A program made the position numbers and the translations under genes. This document shows positions 34,443 to 43,773 of a DNA stretch of 64,000 nt, one piece after another. Source of the DNA: JBGNFV01 sp049645705. GTDB taxonomy: Bacteria > Bacteroidota > Bacteroidia > Cytophagales > Cyclobacteriaceae. Every line of letters starts with the position of its first letter. Position 1 is the stretch's first letter. Where the stretch lies: the NCBI GenBank assembly GCA_049645705.1, contig JBARUK010000004.1:124001-188000 (forward strand), read 5' to 3'. Under the pieces are notes generated by a model. It was not told the DNA's origin. It worked only from the letters and a program-made list of their open reading frames with translations, and ran no database searches.

Positions 34443-34473
34443 TAAAAGTAAGAAGAATATTTTCTCTGTCAAA
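34443..34473 (-). promoter_or_regulatory. Promoter of SRP RNA
   Basis: Minus strand TTTG (34473-34470), a 19-base spacer, then TACTTTTA (34450-34443), one base off TAnnTTTG. The RNA 5' end lies 4-5 bases further on. The same arrangement occurs before RNase P RNA. Confidence 0.75.
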
Positions 34474-34507
34474 CACCTTGACCATTTTGTGAAAAAAAGC
34501 AGTACGG

Positions 34508-34768
34508 CTATGAGCCTGCCCCTATACCTTTCAGATAAAGGTTGAATTCCAGAGGGCTGCCGGTGACAAAACCATCGGCCTCAAGGTCATCGAATATCTC
34601 ATCGTCAAAGTGACGTTTGGTCTTTTCCACAGTACCATCCGCAAATACCAGTAGTTCTATCCCTTTATACTCATTGGGGTCTACCTGCACCAGGATGGTC
34701 ACTTCCTCCAGTTCTTTCTTATAATATTGGTGTACGGTATTGCTATACTTCATATCAGGTTCATACAT
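34508..34768 (-). CDS. Hypothetical small protein (86 aa)
   Basis: 86 residues, or 81 from the alternative ATG at 34753 (MKYSNTVHQYY). A short alpha/beta pattern with hydrophobic strands (EVTILVQVDPNEYKGIELLVFADGTVEKTKRHFDDEIFDDLEADGF) and no signal peptide. No family recognised. The composition is coding-like and it does not overlap a stronger ORF. It sits just upstream of the SRP RNA on the same strand. Confidence 0.65.
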   Translation of the reverse strand: MYEPDMKYSNTVHQYYKKELEEVTILVQVDPNEYKGIELLVFADGTVEKTKRHFDDEIFDDLEADGFVTGSPLEFNLYLKGIGAGS

Positions 34769-34846
34769 ACAGGAAAACAGTGTGTTGCTACCAGCAAAAA
34801 AATAAGTCCTGTACGGACTTATTAGTATATGAACTGAAAGAAATCT

Positions 34847-35047
34847 TCAGTCCCAATCATCTTCCTCATCGTTGCCCCAGTCGTCATAGGCCTGCTCATT
34901 CCCTCCGGAACCCCAGTCCTCATCTTCCAGGTCATCGCCAAAGTCGTACATTTCCCTACGGATATCTTCATCGAAGTCCGTATCATCATCGTTGTTATCG
35001 AACCCGAAGACCCCGTCTTCCGGTTCGTCTCTGTGATCAAATGCCAT
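34847..35047 (-). CDS. Hypothetical acidic small protein (66 aa)
   Basis: Extremely acidic protein: about 40 percent Asp/Glu, including NNDDDTDFDEDIRRE and GNDEEDDWD at the C-terminus, with Trp and Gly scattered. Likely disordered; no signal peptide or membrane helix. Highly acidic small proteins of this kind recur in Bacteroidota next to housekeeping genes, but I know no function. Low-complexity composition makes a chance ORF less easy to exclude. Confidence 0.55.
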   Translation of the reverse strand: MAFDHRDEPEDGVFGFDNNDDDTDFDEDIRREMYDFGDDLEDEDWGSGGNEQAYDDWGNDEEDDWD

Positions 35048-35260
35048 TTTAAGTTAAAAAAAACAATTGCCGGTTACTTAACTAAAACAAACAGTCTCAA
35101 GAAATTACCCTCTCCGACTATCATGTCTTACTACAATATCGAAAAAACCTTTCTTATAGTTCTGCTTTATTTACCGTTTGTATAATTTTTTTTCCGTAGT
35201 GTATCCATGAGTATTAACTTGTACCATTTAACGATATTCCATAAATAGGATAGGTAACAG

Positions 35261-37342
35261 ATGAAAAAATATTGGTTGAAAGCCTGCCTGTTCGTCGCTA
35301 TGCCCGGGATGCTGCTTACAGTAGCCTGTGATGACGATGACAACGGGTCAGACGATGATAATAACGCTACTGAGACCACTGAAGCACGTCAGGGGATCAC
35401 TGTAAGCAATATGGACACTACGGCCAACCCCGGTGAAGATTTTTACCAGTATGTGAACGGCCAGTGGATGAGCGACACGGAAATTCCGGCAGATGAGAAC
35501 TCATGGGGTAGTTTTTACGAACTGCGCGACCGGAATCAGGAGATACTGCTGGATGTGCTGAACAAAGCTACATCTGATGAAAGCCTGGCTGAAGACAGCG
35601 ATGAACGCAAGGCCGGACTTTTCTATAAAGTAGGCATGGACAGTGCCCTGGCAGAAGAGCAGGGTGCCAAGCCTCTGCAGCCTGTCCTAGATAAGATCAA
35701 AGCAGTAAATACTAAAGAAGAGCTAATAGACCTGGTGGCCTGGATGCACAGCCACAACCTGGGCGGTATGTACGGCCAGTTCATATATCAGGATATGAAG
35801 ATCTCAGACAAAATGGCCCTGTACCTTTCTCAGGGAGGTCTTGGTCTGCCAGATAGAGACTATTACCTAAGCAATGGCAGTGATAAGGTACAAAACCGTG
35901 AGGACTACCAGGCTCACATTGCCAATATGCTGAAACTGGCAGGGTATGAAGACCAGAAAGCAAGTGATGCCGCCGCTAATATCGTAAAGATAGAAACCAG
36001 GATGGCTGAAGCAACCATGCCTCGTGTAGACATGCGTAACCCGGATAATGTCTATAATAAAATGGCGGTAAGCGAACTGAACAGTATGGTGCCAAACCTC
36101 CGGATCAATGCTGCACTGAAAGGTCTGGGGATCAACAACGTAGATACACTGATCGTAAGGCAGCCAGAATTCTTTAAAGAACTGAATGCGATGATCGGCG
36201 AAGAAAGCGTGGATCAGTGGAAGGACTACCTGGCCTGGCATGCTACCAGTAATATGGCCACCTACCTGAGCAATGATTTTGTAACAGAAAATTTCGACTT
36301 CTATTCACGCAAACTGAGCGGCTCTGATGAGATGAAGCCTCGCTGGAAGCGTATAATGAGCGCAACCAACCGTGCCATGGGCGAAGCTCTTGGCAAGTTG
36401 TATGTAGCCGAAGCATTTCCTCCGGAGGCGAAGCAGAATGCAGCAGAACTGGTAGAGAATCTGAAGGAAGCATTCCGTCAGCGACTGAACAACCTGGAAT
36501 GGATGTCTGATGAGACTAAAGAGGAAGCCCGTAAAAAGCTGGAGTCATTTGTAGTGAAAATAGGCTATCCTGATGAATGGGAAGATTACAGCAGTCTGGA
36601 TATCACCGAAGACTCTTACGCTCAAAATATAATGAATGCCAATGTATTCAGCCACAAGCGTGAAGTGAACAAGCTGGGCAACCCTGTAGATGAAAAGGAA
36701 TGGGGCATGACACCACAGACGGTAAATGCTTATTATAACCCGGTAATGAACGAAATCGTGTTTCCTGCTGCTATCCTGCAGCCTCCCTTCTACGACTACA
36801 AGGCAGATGCCGCTATCAACTACGGTGGTATAGGTGCTGTGATCGGCCACGAGATCACTCACGGTTTTGATGATCAGGGAAGCCGCTACGATGCGGAAGG
36901 TAACCTGCGCAACTGGTGGAGCGAAGAAGACAGAGAGCGTTTTGAGAAGCTAACTAAGAGACTCTCGGCGCAGTATGGCGAATATCTGGTCAATGACAGC
37001 CTGCAGGTAAACGGCGACCTTACGCTGGGTGAGAATATCGCTGACCTTGGCGGACTGGCTATGGCTTACGATGCCCTTCAGAACCACCTGGAAGAAAACG
37101 GCAGACCAGGCAAGATAGATGGTTATACTCCTGAGCAGCGTTTCTTCCTGTCATGGGGACAGATATGGCGCATAAAGGACCGTCCTGAGACGGCCAAGCA
37201 GAAGATCCTTGTAGATCCTCATGCTCCCGGACGCTATCGTGTGGTTGGCCCGCTGGCTAACCTGCCTACCTTCAGCGACGCGTTCGACCTCCGTGAAGAG
37301 GCGATGACTGATGCCGATACAACTATGATCAGTATCTGGTAA
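35261..37342 (+). CDS. pepO: M13 family zinc endopeptidase (PepO/neprilysin-like) lipoprotein
   Basis: 693 residues. Lipoprotein signal MKKYWLKACLFVAMPGMLLTVAC, then a low-complexity acidic linker (DDDDNGSDDDNN) and the M13 N-domain (NPGEDFYQYVNGQWMSDTEIP). The zinc site is intact: HEITH (530-534) in VIGHEITHGFDDQGSRYD and Glu591 in GENIADLGGLAMAYDAL. The C-terminus PHAPGRYRVVGPLANLPTFSDAF is the family's closing block. It is an extracytoplasmic oligopeptidase, anchored in the envelope. Single gene, ended by a hairpin. Confidence 0.96.
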   Translation: MKKYWLKACLFVAMPGMLLTVACDDDDNGSDDDNNATETTEARQGITVSNMDTTANPGEDFYQYVNGQWMSDTEIPADENSWGSFYELRDRNQEILLDVLNKATSDESLAEDSDERKAGLFYKVGMDSALAEEQGAKPLQPVLDKIKAVNTKEELIDLVAWMHSHNLGGMYGQFIYQDMKISDKMALYLSQGGLGLPDRDYYLSNGSDKVQNREDYQAHIANMLKLAGYEDQKASDAAANIVKIETRMAEATMPRVDMRNPDNVYNKMAVSELNSMVPNLRINAALKGLGINNVDTLIVRQPEFFKELNAMIGEESVDQWKDYLAWHATSNMATYLSNDFVTENFDFYSRKLSGSDEMKPRWKRIMSATNRAMGEALGKLYVAEAFPPEAKQNAAELVENLKEAFRQRLNNLEWMSDETKEEARKKLESFVVKIGYPDEWEDYSSLDITEDSYAQNIMNANVFSHKREVNKLGNPVDEKEWGMTPQTVNAYYNPVMNEIVFPAAILQPPFYDYKADAAINYGGIGAVIGHEITHGFDDQGSRYDAEGNLRNWWSEEDRERFEKLTKRLSAQYGEYLVNDSLQVNGDLTLGENIADLGGLAMAYDALQNHLEENGRPGKIDGYTPEQRFFLSWGQIWRIKDRPETAKQKILVDPHAPGRYRVVGPLANLPTFSDAFDLREEAMTDADTTMISIW

Positions 37343-37367
37343 TCCAGATTACTATAAAGTAGCAATG

Positions 37368-37402
37368 AACCGCTCATCTGTTTATACGGATGAGCGGTTT
37401 TT
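37368..37402 (+). terminator. Rho-independent terminator after pepO
   Basis: AACCGCTCATC-TGTTTATACG-GATGAGCGGTT followed by T residues: an 11-bp perfect stem, 26 bases after the stop. Confidence 0.93.
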
Positions 37403-37522
37403 TATTAACCATACCAAGAAGGTGCTTGGGCGCAGACATATAGACTATACCCATACTCGCTTTTCTTATTATTAATTGTTACTTTGAGGCTATTAATATT
37501 TAACCTTATAACATTTTTTTTT

Positions 37523-37651
37523 ATGGGAAGAGGAGATAAGAAGACTAGAAAAGGCAAGATCAGCAAGGGAACCTTCGGTGTTGCGCGTCCGCATAAGTCT
37601 AAAAAGACTGGAGCAACTGCTAAGGAAGAAGATAGCGATAAGAAGAAGTAA
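37523..37651 (+). CDS. 30S ribosomal protein THX
   Basis: 42-residue basic protein, ATG at 37523 and TAA at 37649-37651. It begins MGRGDKKTRKGKISKGTFGV and continues ARPHKSKK, which is the THX (bTHX/S31e-like) family of small ribosomal proteins that sits in a pocket at the top of the 30S head. The Bacteroidota forms keep this MGxGDKKTRxGKI start. The tail ATAKEEDSDKKK is variable. It is too short for most gene finders and lies between the pepO terminator and a bidirectional hairpin. Confidence 0.88.
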   Translation: MGRGDKKTRKGKISKGTFGVARPHKSKKTGATAKEEDSDKKK

Positions 37652-37678
37652 CTGACCGCCATATTGCGGTTCTGAATT

Positions 37679-37715
37679 AACCTCGTTACCGGCCCCCGGG
37701 AATGAGGTTTATTTA
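37679..37715. terminator. Bidirectional terminator between THX and kinase-like gene
   Basis: AACCTC(g)TT(a)CCGG ... CCGG(g)AA(t)GAGGTT, an imperfect 14-bp stem followed on the plus strand by TATTTATTT. The minus-strand neighbour's stop lies at its edge (37709), so its 3' end falls in the same hairpin. Confidence 0.7.
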
Positions 37716-38596
37716 TTTAAGCCTACGTATATCTCAGGTTCTTCTACTACAGGCAGGGATATCAGTAGCTTAGTGCCTTTCTTGTAGGCAGGGTTGTAGA
37801 CTATTTCACCATTTATCAGGTTTAGCTGGCTTTTTACGGCATTGTGCGTCTGCAGGGCCATGGCGGACCTGGACTGTGGAGAATAGATGTGCATACTCCG
37901 CCTGGTCTGAAAGGTCAGTTCCAATTGTTGCACAGAGGCATCGATGAATATGGTGATCTCGGTTACCCCGGGTTCTTTGGCCCCGGACATAATCAGCATG
38001 ATGCAGGTATCGAAGAGCATCATTTCGAGATAAGGACTAAATCTGCGCTGCTCATCAGCACCGGCTATAGTAACGATATGACAAAGTTCGGGATGCTGGG
38101 ATTGGAGCACGTCGGTTACCCCCGTCACCAACCCATTTTGATACAGGGAGGGGTGGTTTTTGCAATGGTCCAGCAGATTGGCATAAACACTACTCTTTCT
38201 GAACTCCTTCAGTGACTCTTCTACCATGGCACTTACCAGGAGGCTTTTCTTAGGTTTATGTGCGTAGCTGATAAGCTGTTCTGCACGCTCCAGGGCATTA
38301 TGAATAGCCGGTATGCGTTCTGTCTTACTCTTCCACCTCTTACGGTGTTGGAGTAAGTTCAGGCAAAACCGTTCCACACTGTTATGAAGAGAGGCAGCCA
38401 CATTTGTAGCCCGTCTGTACCTTAGCAGGATCTCTGTTTCTGCAGTAAGTTTTTGCAGATACATCAACTGTATCTCAGTCTTAATATCCAGGAGGTCCAG
38501 ACTTGACTGCCGATGGGAGTAGATCATAGCTCCTAACAGTACTACAAGAAGCAGCATTGTCAGAAGAGTTAATATAGCCAGCGGGTACAATTCCAT
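37709..38596 (-). CDS. Degenerate histidine-kinase-like membrane protein
   Basis: 295 residues. N-terminal membrane helix (LAILTLLTMLLLVVLLGAMIY), a coiled-coil stretch, then a helix with His71 in AASLHNSVERFCLNLLQ, which resembles the H-box of HisKA_3/LytS-type kinases. The C-terminal ~100 residues look like a HATPase fold (MLFDTCIMLIMSGAKE at the N-box position and KKGTKLLISLPV at the end), but the N-box lacks Asn and the DxGxG and GxGL loops are missing (TFQTRRSMHIYSPQ occupies that region). So ATP binding is unlikely: a pseudokinase or a very divergent family (DUF5113-type is an alternative). No receiver gene is adjacent. Confidence 0.6.
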   Translation of the reverse strand: MELYPLAILTLLTMLLLVVLLGAMIYSHRQSSLDLLDIKTEIQLMYLQKLTAETEILLRYRRATNVAASLHNSVERFCLNLLQHRKRWKSKTERIPAIHNALERAEQLISYAHKPKKSLLVSAMVEESLKEFRKSSVYANLLDHCKNHPSLYQNGLVTGVTDVLQSQHPELCHIVTIAGADEQRRFSPYLEMMLFDTCIMLIMSGAKEPGVTEITIFIDASVQQLELTFQTRRSMHIYSPQSRSAMALQTHNAVKSQLNLINGEIVYNPAYKKGTKLLISLPVVEEPEIYVGLNK

Positions 38597-39169
38597 AAGT
38601 AGATATAGCTGTTGAGCTCAGTCACTAAGATAACGTATATGTAACAAATTTGTGTTCTGTGCATGATAGACGGCATGTTACAGACAGGCACATAGAGTGT
38701 CCTCAAAACAAATTTTCAGCCCTGAGGTGCATAATATTACCTGTCTTTCTGCTCCGCTTATCGTCCTGCTCATCAGAATTATCATGTTATAATTTATACA
38801 AAGTTTCCACTGATTATGAAGGTTGGTGCTTCTTATATCAACAGAGCAGGTGTAAAGAAGAACTGCGAATAAACCAAAGCATCCGCTTGCTTACCAGTTT
38901 GTATTTTACCTATATTTAACTAAGTAAAATACCCTCCGTAGCCACTCTGATTACTCCCCGAACTGCTTCGTCTTCCCTTCGTAATCATTCCGGTTATGTA
39001 CCTATCCTATACGCAACCTATAGGTAGAGTAGCCTGACAGCAACTAACGTCATAATACCTATAAATTAAACTATTCTAACAAACCCCTACTTAACGTATC
39101 TGTAGCCAGGCAAATTTCACTCCGGCTTGGACAGATATCAACATAGCGTTGATCGGAGGTCATAAAAAA
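38597..39169. other. Intergenic region with an inverted repeat
   Basis: 570 bases between two minus-strand genes. A perfect 9-bp inverted repeat, GTATTTTAC ... GTAAAATAC (38901-38932, 14-base loop), has no T-tract and could be an operator. A plus-strand ORF at 38650-38919 is Cys/Ser-rich without family resemblance, start signal or neighbour logic, and I do not call it. I see no tRNA and no minus-strand coding sequence. Confidence 0.5.
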
Positions 39170-39190
39170 AGCCGGTCTGTATGACCGGCT
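39164..39190 (-). terminator. Rho-independent terminator of the exporter operon
   Basis: Minus strand AGCCGGTC-ATACA-GACCGGCT followed by TTTTTTAT, 44 bases after the permease stop. Confidence 0.93.
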
Positions 39191-39233
39191 AAATTGAAAA
39201 CGCATTCTGCAAATAGCTTTCCGAGCCTATCGA

Positions 39234-41651
39234 TCACTCATCCTTCAATGTCTTCACAGGGTCCAGCAGAGCAGCGCGAAGGGACTGATAGCCTACGGTA
39301 GCCCAGGCCAGAAACAGGCATAGCACACCTCCTGCACTTATGATCCAGGGACTTATTTCGATCCGGTAAGGAAAATCGACCAGCCATTTATTCATAAAAT
39401 ACCAGGCCAGAGGTGCACCGGCTACAAACCCAATAAGGACCAAATAGGTAAACTCACGGGTAAGCAACAGGACGAGATCCTTTACCGAAGCACCTAATAC
39501 TTTTCTGACGCCTACCTCTTTGCTCCGGCGCTCTGTGACATAGGCTGAAAGCCCCAGCAGCCCTAGTGAGGTAACGATTATAGCCAGCAGGGAGAAGAAT
39601 CCGATCGTACGACCAAATGTGGCTTCCTCCTGGTAGATACGTTGCATGCGGTCATCCACCAGTTCGGCCTCAAACAGGCGGTCCGGGAAGTAGCTCTTCC
39701 AGGTATTTTCCACGGCATTCATGTTTTCCATCAGATCACCCTGACTGAGGCGCACATAAATATACCCCATCTGATTAAGCTGTTTGGTATCTGCAAATGA
39801 GGGCTCAATGGAAATAACGACCGGACCGGTAGGAGCTCTGAGGTTTTTGGCGTGAAAGTCATTGACCACCCCGATCACCTCCCCTTTCTTCTCAAATAGT
39901 AACTTACCGTACTCTCCGTAACTGATCCTTACTTCTGAGTCGAGCGGTGCGCGGTCCTTGACCAGGCCACTGGCTGTTTCGTTTATCAAAAAGGCCCGCT
40001 TGCCATCACTGGCATTATCTTCTGAAAAGGATCTTCCTTCGAGTATATCGAAGCCCATCACCTCGGTAAAGTCATAGTCCACATAGATGACACCCGGGTC
40101 ACTTACACCGTCTCCATTGATCTCTGTAGGAATGTTGGATACATAGTTAGCTCCAGGCTCCCACGTAGAGGCAGTGACTCCTGCTACAGACTGCAGTCCC
40201 AGTAATTCTTCTTTAAATACCTCGTACTTCTGTGAAACATTCGAAGCACCCAGGGTGGGTATCTGCAAAAGCTGCTCAGGTGTATAGCCAAGTTTTTTCT
40301 TTTGCATATAGTCTACCTGCTTCACTACGACTATGGTACCGATGATCAGCGCTATAGAGATACAAAACTGAAGGACAACGAGCATACGGCGTATACCTAC
40401 ACCTCCTACCTGCCGATGCATTAACCCCTTAAACACTACTACGGGCTTAAAGCGGCTGAGAAAGAAGGCGGGATAGCTGCCACTGATAATGCCTACTACT
40501 ACCAGGATAGCCAGCAATGCTGCGTACATCCAGGGGTTAGCATAATCTATGCTTATAGCCTGACCGCTTATGCCGGTAAATACCGGAAGCAGCAACTCTG
40601 CGATCAGTAGCCCTAAGATAAGACTAATCAGTGTGATCAGCATAGACTCGGTCAGAAACTGAGATATAAGCTGCTCTCTGCGGGCTCCGATCACTTTGCG
40701 GACACCCACTTCACGTGCACGGCGCAGCGCCCGGGCGGTGCTCAGATTCATAAAGTTGAAACAGGCAACTATGAGAATAAGAAGTGCTACTATACTGAAG
40801 GTAGTAACGAAGCGTATGGTACCCTCTCCGTCATTACCAGCACCGTAAAGACGAATATCTTCTAAAGGCTGCAGTTTAGGGGTAAGCTGGGAGGCTACAT
40901 CTGCTTCGCGATACCGTGCGGCGAAAGCTTCCATCTTATCGTTCATAGCCGGAATGTCCGCTTCCGGATTGACCTTTACGGTAGTAAAAGTATTGGGCCA
41001 CCACCAGCTATTGTACTCAGAAATATTATTGATCTTTTTGTAATAGCTCAGGGGGGCTACCAGCTCTACATTGATAGAACTATTGGCCGGATAGTCTTCC
41101 ATCACCCCGGTTACCCTCAGTTCGTGCCGGTTCTCGTAAGTCAGTATTTTACCTACGGGGTCTTCATTACCAAAATAACGCCTGGCTACTGTAGAGGTAA
41201 TAACGATCGAATTCGGATCATTAAAGACAGTAGCCGGATTGCCCTTTGTCAGGGGTATGCCGTAAAAGTTAAAGAAATTAGAATCTGCATAGCAGAATGC
41301 ATCTTCCACGAAGATAACAGGCTCTGTGCCGGATTGCTGGTAACTGAAGGTACTGCCATTAGTGGCCAGTATGCGATTGTAGCTTTCAACTTCCGGCATA
41401 TCCTTCTGCAGGCTAGGTGCCGCAATGGCTGCGATCTGAGAGTTGTAAGAACCATCAAACCACAGCTGATTCATACGGTATATTCTTCCGGCATCATTAT
41501 GCATCTTATCGAAGCTAAACTCGAACTGTATACTATGCATAAGCAGGATACAACACGCAATGCCGATGGCCAGTCCCAATACATTGAGTACGGCAAATAC
41601 TTTTTGTTTTTTTAGGGTACGGTAAGCGATTTTAAGGTTATTGAGGATCAT
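39234..41651 (-). CDS. MacB/FtsX-type ABC transporter permease
   Basis: 805 residues with the duplicated MacB-core/FtsX plan: helix at about 20-42 followed by a periplasmic domain, helices near 280-305, 335-360 and 375-400 with STARALRRAREVGVRKVIGARREQL, then helix 425-450, second periplasmic domain and three C-terminal helices with YVTERRSKEVGVRKVLGAS. It is the membrane part of a tripartite-type efflux or export system together with the ATPase (41765-42463) and the adaptor (43736) upstream. Paralogous to the permeases at 1-3515. Substrate unknown. Confidence 0.94.
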   Translation of the reverse strand: MILNNLKIAYRTLKKQKVFAVLNVLGLAIGIACCILLMHSIQFEFSFDKMHNDAGRIYRMNQLWFDGSYNSQIAAIAAPSLQKDMPEVESYNRILATNGSTFSYQQSGTEPVIFVEDAFCYADSNFFNFYGIPLTKGNPATVFNDPNSIVITSTVARRYFGNEDPVGKILTYENRHELRVTGVMEDYPANSSINVELVAPLSYYKKINNISEYNSWWWPNTFTTVKVNPEADIPAMNDKMEAFAARYREADVASQLTPKLQPLEDIRLYGAGNDGEGTIRFVTTFSIVALLILIVACFNFMNLSTARALRRAREVGVRKVIGARREQLISQFLTESMLITLISLILGLLIAELLLPVFTGISGQAISIDYANPWMYAALLAILVVVGIISGSYPAFFLSRFKPVVVFKGLMHRQVGGVGIRRMLVVLQFCISIALIIGTIVVVKQVDYMQKKKLGYTPEQLLQIPTLGASNVSQKYEVFKEELLGLQSVAGVTASTWEPGANYVSNIPTEINGDGVSDPGVIYVDYDFTEVMGFDILEGRSFSEDNASDGKRAFLINETASGLVKDRAPLDSEVRISYGEYGKLLFEKKGEVIGVVNDFHAKNLRAPTGPVVISIEPSFADTKQLNQMGYIYVRLSQGDLMENMNAVENTWKSYFPDRLFEAELVDDRMQRIYQEEATFGRTIGFFSLLAIIVTSLGLLGLSAYVTERRSKEVGVRKVLGASVKDLVLLLTREFTYLVLIGFVAGAPLAWYFMNKWLVDFPYRIEISPWIISAGGVLCLFLAWATVGYQSLRAALLDPVKTLKDE

Positions 41652-41764
41652 GGCTATGGCAGTTTAATCTGGCAGAGAAATGGTGCTCCCGGGAGGAGAG
41701 TAATAGCCGGGTGGGAAAAGTAAGGAGTGCCGCTGACCGACACTCCTTTAGAGGTTATGGAAGG

Positions 41765-42463
41765 CTAGACGTGGAAGGACTCCTTGATGTTCTCAGTCAC
41801 TACCTTACCATCAAATAGGTTGATGGTACGGTGTGCATAGTTGGCATCATAAGGAGAGTGAGTTACCATAACGATGGTAGTACCCTGCTGATTGAGCTCA
41901 GCCAGAAGTTTCATCACTTCTTCGCCATTCTTGGAGTCCAGGTTACCCGTAGGCTCATCCGCCAGGATGACGTCTGGGTTAGCAACAATAGCTCTGGCAA
42001 TAGCTACACGCTGCTGCTGACCACCGCTCAACTGCTGTGGAAAGTGGGTGCGGCGATGCATAATATTCATCTTATCCAGCACCTCATCCACGCGACGCTT
42101 ACGCTCTGCGCTGTCTACTTTAAGGTAAAGCAGCGGAAGCTCTACGTTTTCAAACACTGTAAGCTCGTCTATAAGGTTAAAGCTCTGGAATACGAAACCA
42201 ATAGAACCCTTTCGGAGTTGAGCCCGCTGACGTTCAGTATACTTGGCTACTTCTTTGTCCACGAACCAGTACTCTCCCGAACTGGGATTGTCCAGCAGGC
42301 CAATGATATTGAGCAGGGTAGACTTACCACAGCCCGACGGGCCCATTATGGCTACAAATTCGCCGTTCTTAATGTCGATGTTCACATCGTTCAACGCTGT
42401 GGTCTCGATCTCTTCGGTTCTGTATACCTTTCTGAGGTTTACGGTTTTAAGTGTACTAGTCAT
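41765..42463 (-). CDS. LolD/MacB-type ABC transporter ATPase
   Basis: 232 residues. Walker A GPSGCGKST (about 42-50), Q-loop VFQSFNLIDELTVFENVELPL, signature LSGGQQQRVAIARAI, Walker B DVILADEPTGNLDS, and the H-loop VMVTHS. The NVELPL-type block marks the LolD/MacB/YknY export family rather than importers. It energises the permease encoded 113 bases downstream; the adaptor gene lies 22 bases upstream. Cytoplasmic face of the inner membrane. Confidence 0.97.
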   Translation of the reverse strand: MTSTLKTVNLRKVYRTEEIETTALNDVNIDIKNGEFVAIMGPSGCGKSTLLNIIGLLDNPSSGEYWFVDKEVAKYTERQRAQLRKGSIGFVFQSFNLIDELTVFENVELPLLYLKVDSAERKRRVDEVLDKMNIMHRRTHFPQQLSGGQQQRVAIARAIVANPDVILADEPTGNLDSKNGEEVMKLLAELNQQGTTIVMVTHSPYDANYAHRTINLFDGKVVTENIKESFHV

Positions 42464-42485
42464 TTTATAGTAGGGTTTTTCAGGA

Positions 42486-43736
42486 TCATTTTAATACGAT
42501 TACTTCATTATCTCCGAAGTTGTCATAGCTACTGGTGATGACGCGGTCGCCGGGCTCCAGTCCTTCGGAAACTTCATAGTATTCGGGGTTTTTTCTATTC
42601 AGACGGATGTTGCGCTTTACAGCACGCTCTCCATCCTCTTCAAGTACATATACCCAGTTGCCACCTGTTTTCTGGTAAAAGCCACCTACAGGCAGGAGGG
42701 TAGCGGTGGTAGGATCGCTTAGCTGAATTCTTACACGCAGGGTTTGTCCGCGCTTAATATTTTCCGGCTGATCTCCTACAAAATGCATATCTACCTGGAA
42801 CACCCCATCAGTTACAGTAGGGAATATTTTTTCGATCGTCAGTTCATAGTCACCTCTGCTGAAAGAGAATGTACCTTTCTGCCCTTCTTTAATTCTGGGC
42901 AAATATAGTTCATCTATCGGAACACGCACTTTAAAGCTATCTACTATATCTACCTGACCCAGGCTCTGCCCTTTGTCTATGGCCTCTCCTATCTCCATTT
43001 CAGGAGTAGTAAGTTGTCCGCTTATAGGCGCTCTGACTACGAGGTTGTCGAGTATCCGGCCTACGGCATCCAGGCTCATCATCATACGGTTTTCCGAGTT
43101 TTGCAGCTGGGCGCGCTGTCTTACGATATTTATACTGTCTGTTCTGTAAGCTTTTACAGTAAGCTTACGGCGGTTCAGTTGATACAAGTAAGGCTCTTCT
43201 ACTTCTTCAAACTCCCTTTTGGATACTAGTTTCTTCTTGTATAATTCCTGAAAGCGCTCATACTGTGGTCTCAGCAACTTTATCTGGTAGTCGATCTCTG
43301 CAAGATCCTGCTTCAAACGGAGGGTATTCTGGTCCAGGTTCAGTCGAATGTTCCGCTGATTGTTCAGCTGTTCGTACAGCATGGTCTCACGGTTCATTAC
43401 ATCCAGTTGCAGGTTGCTATTAGTAAGGATCATAATAGTATCACCCCGATCTACCATGTCACCACTTTCACGGATCAGTTGTTGTACTACTCCCCCTTCT
43501 ACAGCGTCCATGTAGATGGAGCGTATGGGTTGTACCACTCCCGACCGGGGAATATTTTCCTGGAATTCGCCCTTCTTCACGGTAGATACTGTAATCTTCT
43601 CAGTTTCTACTTTCACTTTTGAGCGATTGTCAGCGAACACAAAAGCATATAACGCAAACAGGACTACAGCTACTACTGCACCTATCATGGCTATTTTCTT
43701 AACTGTCCACTTCTTTTTCTTAATTACTTGGTCCAT
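42486..43736 (-). CDS. HlyD/MacA-type periplasmic adaptor (membrane fusion protein)
   Basis: I place the start at the ATG at 43736 (MDQVIKKKKWTVKK), 416 residues, since the upstream ATG at 43790 lies within the sigma-54-like element and adds a non-signal segment. Plan: N-terminal anchor helix (about 16-35), a biotinyl-lipoyl-like half (GVVQPIRSIYMDAVEGGVVQQL), a long alpha-hairpin coiled coil (about 95-230), the second lipoyl half (RAPISGQLTTPEMEIGEAIDKGQSLG), and beta-barrel/membrane-proximal domains at the C-terminus. It bridges the permease to an outer-membrane factor; no TolC gene is nearby. First gene of the exporter operon. Confidence 0.93.
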   Translation of the reverse strand: MDQVIKKKKWTVKKIAMIGAVVAVVLFALYAFVFADNRSKVKVETEKITVSTVKKGEFQENIPRSGVVQPIRSIYMDAVEGGVVQQLIRESGDMVDRGDTIMILTNSNLQLDVMNRETMLYEQLNNQRNIRLNLDQNTLRLKQDLAEIDYQIKLLRPQYERFQELYKKKLVSKREFEEVEEPYLYQLNRRKLTVKAYRTDSINIVRQRAQLQNSENRMMMSLDAVGRILDNLVVRAPISGQLTTPEMEIGEAIDKGQSLGQVDIVDSFKVRVPIDELYLPRIKEGQKGTFSFSRGDYELTIEKIFPTVTDGVFQVDMHFVGDQPENIKRGQTLRVRIQLSDPTTATLLPVGGFYQKTGGNWVYVLEEDGERAVKRNIRLNRKNPEYYEVSEGLEPGDRVITSSYDNFGDNEVIVLK

Positions 43737-43773
43737 TTCAGATATAAGCGTTTTCTGGTTTTGACCAACGTAA

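Noticed and set aside
34312..34545. Plus-strand ORF over the SRP RNA
   Set aside because: It covers the conserved GGAA apical domain of the RNA on the other strand.
38650..38919. 89-aa plus-strand ORF in the 38.6-39.2 kb gap
   Set aside because: Cys/Ser/Leu-rich, no signal logic, no neighbour relation and AT-rich flanks; looks like chance.
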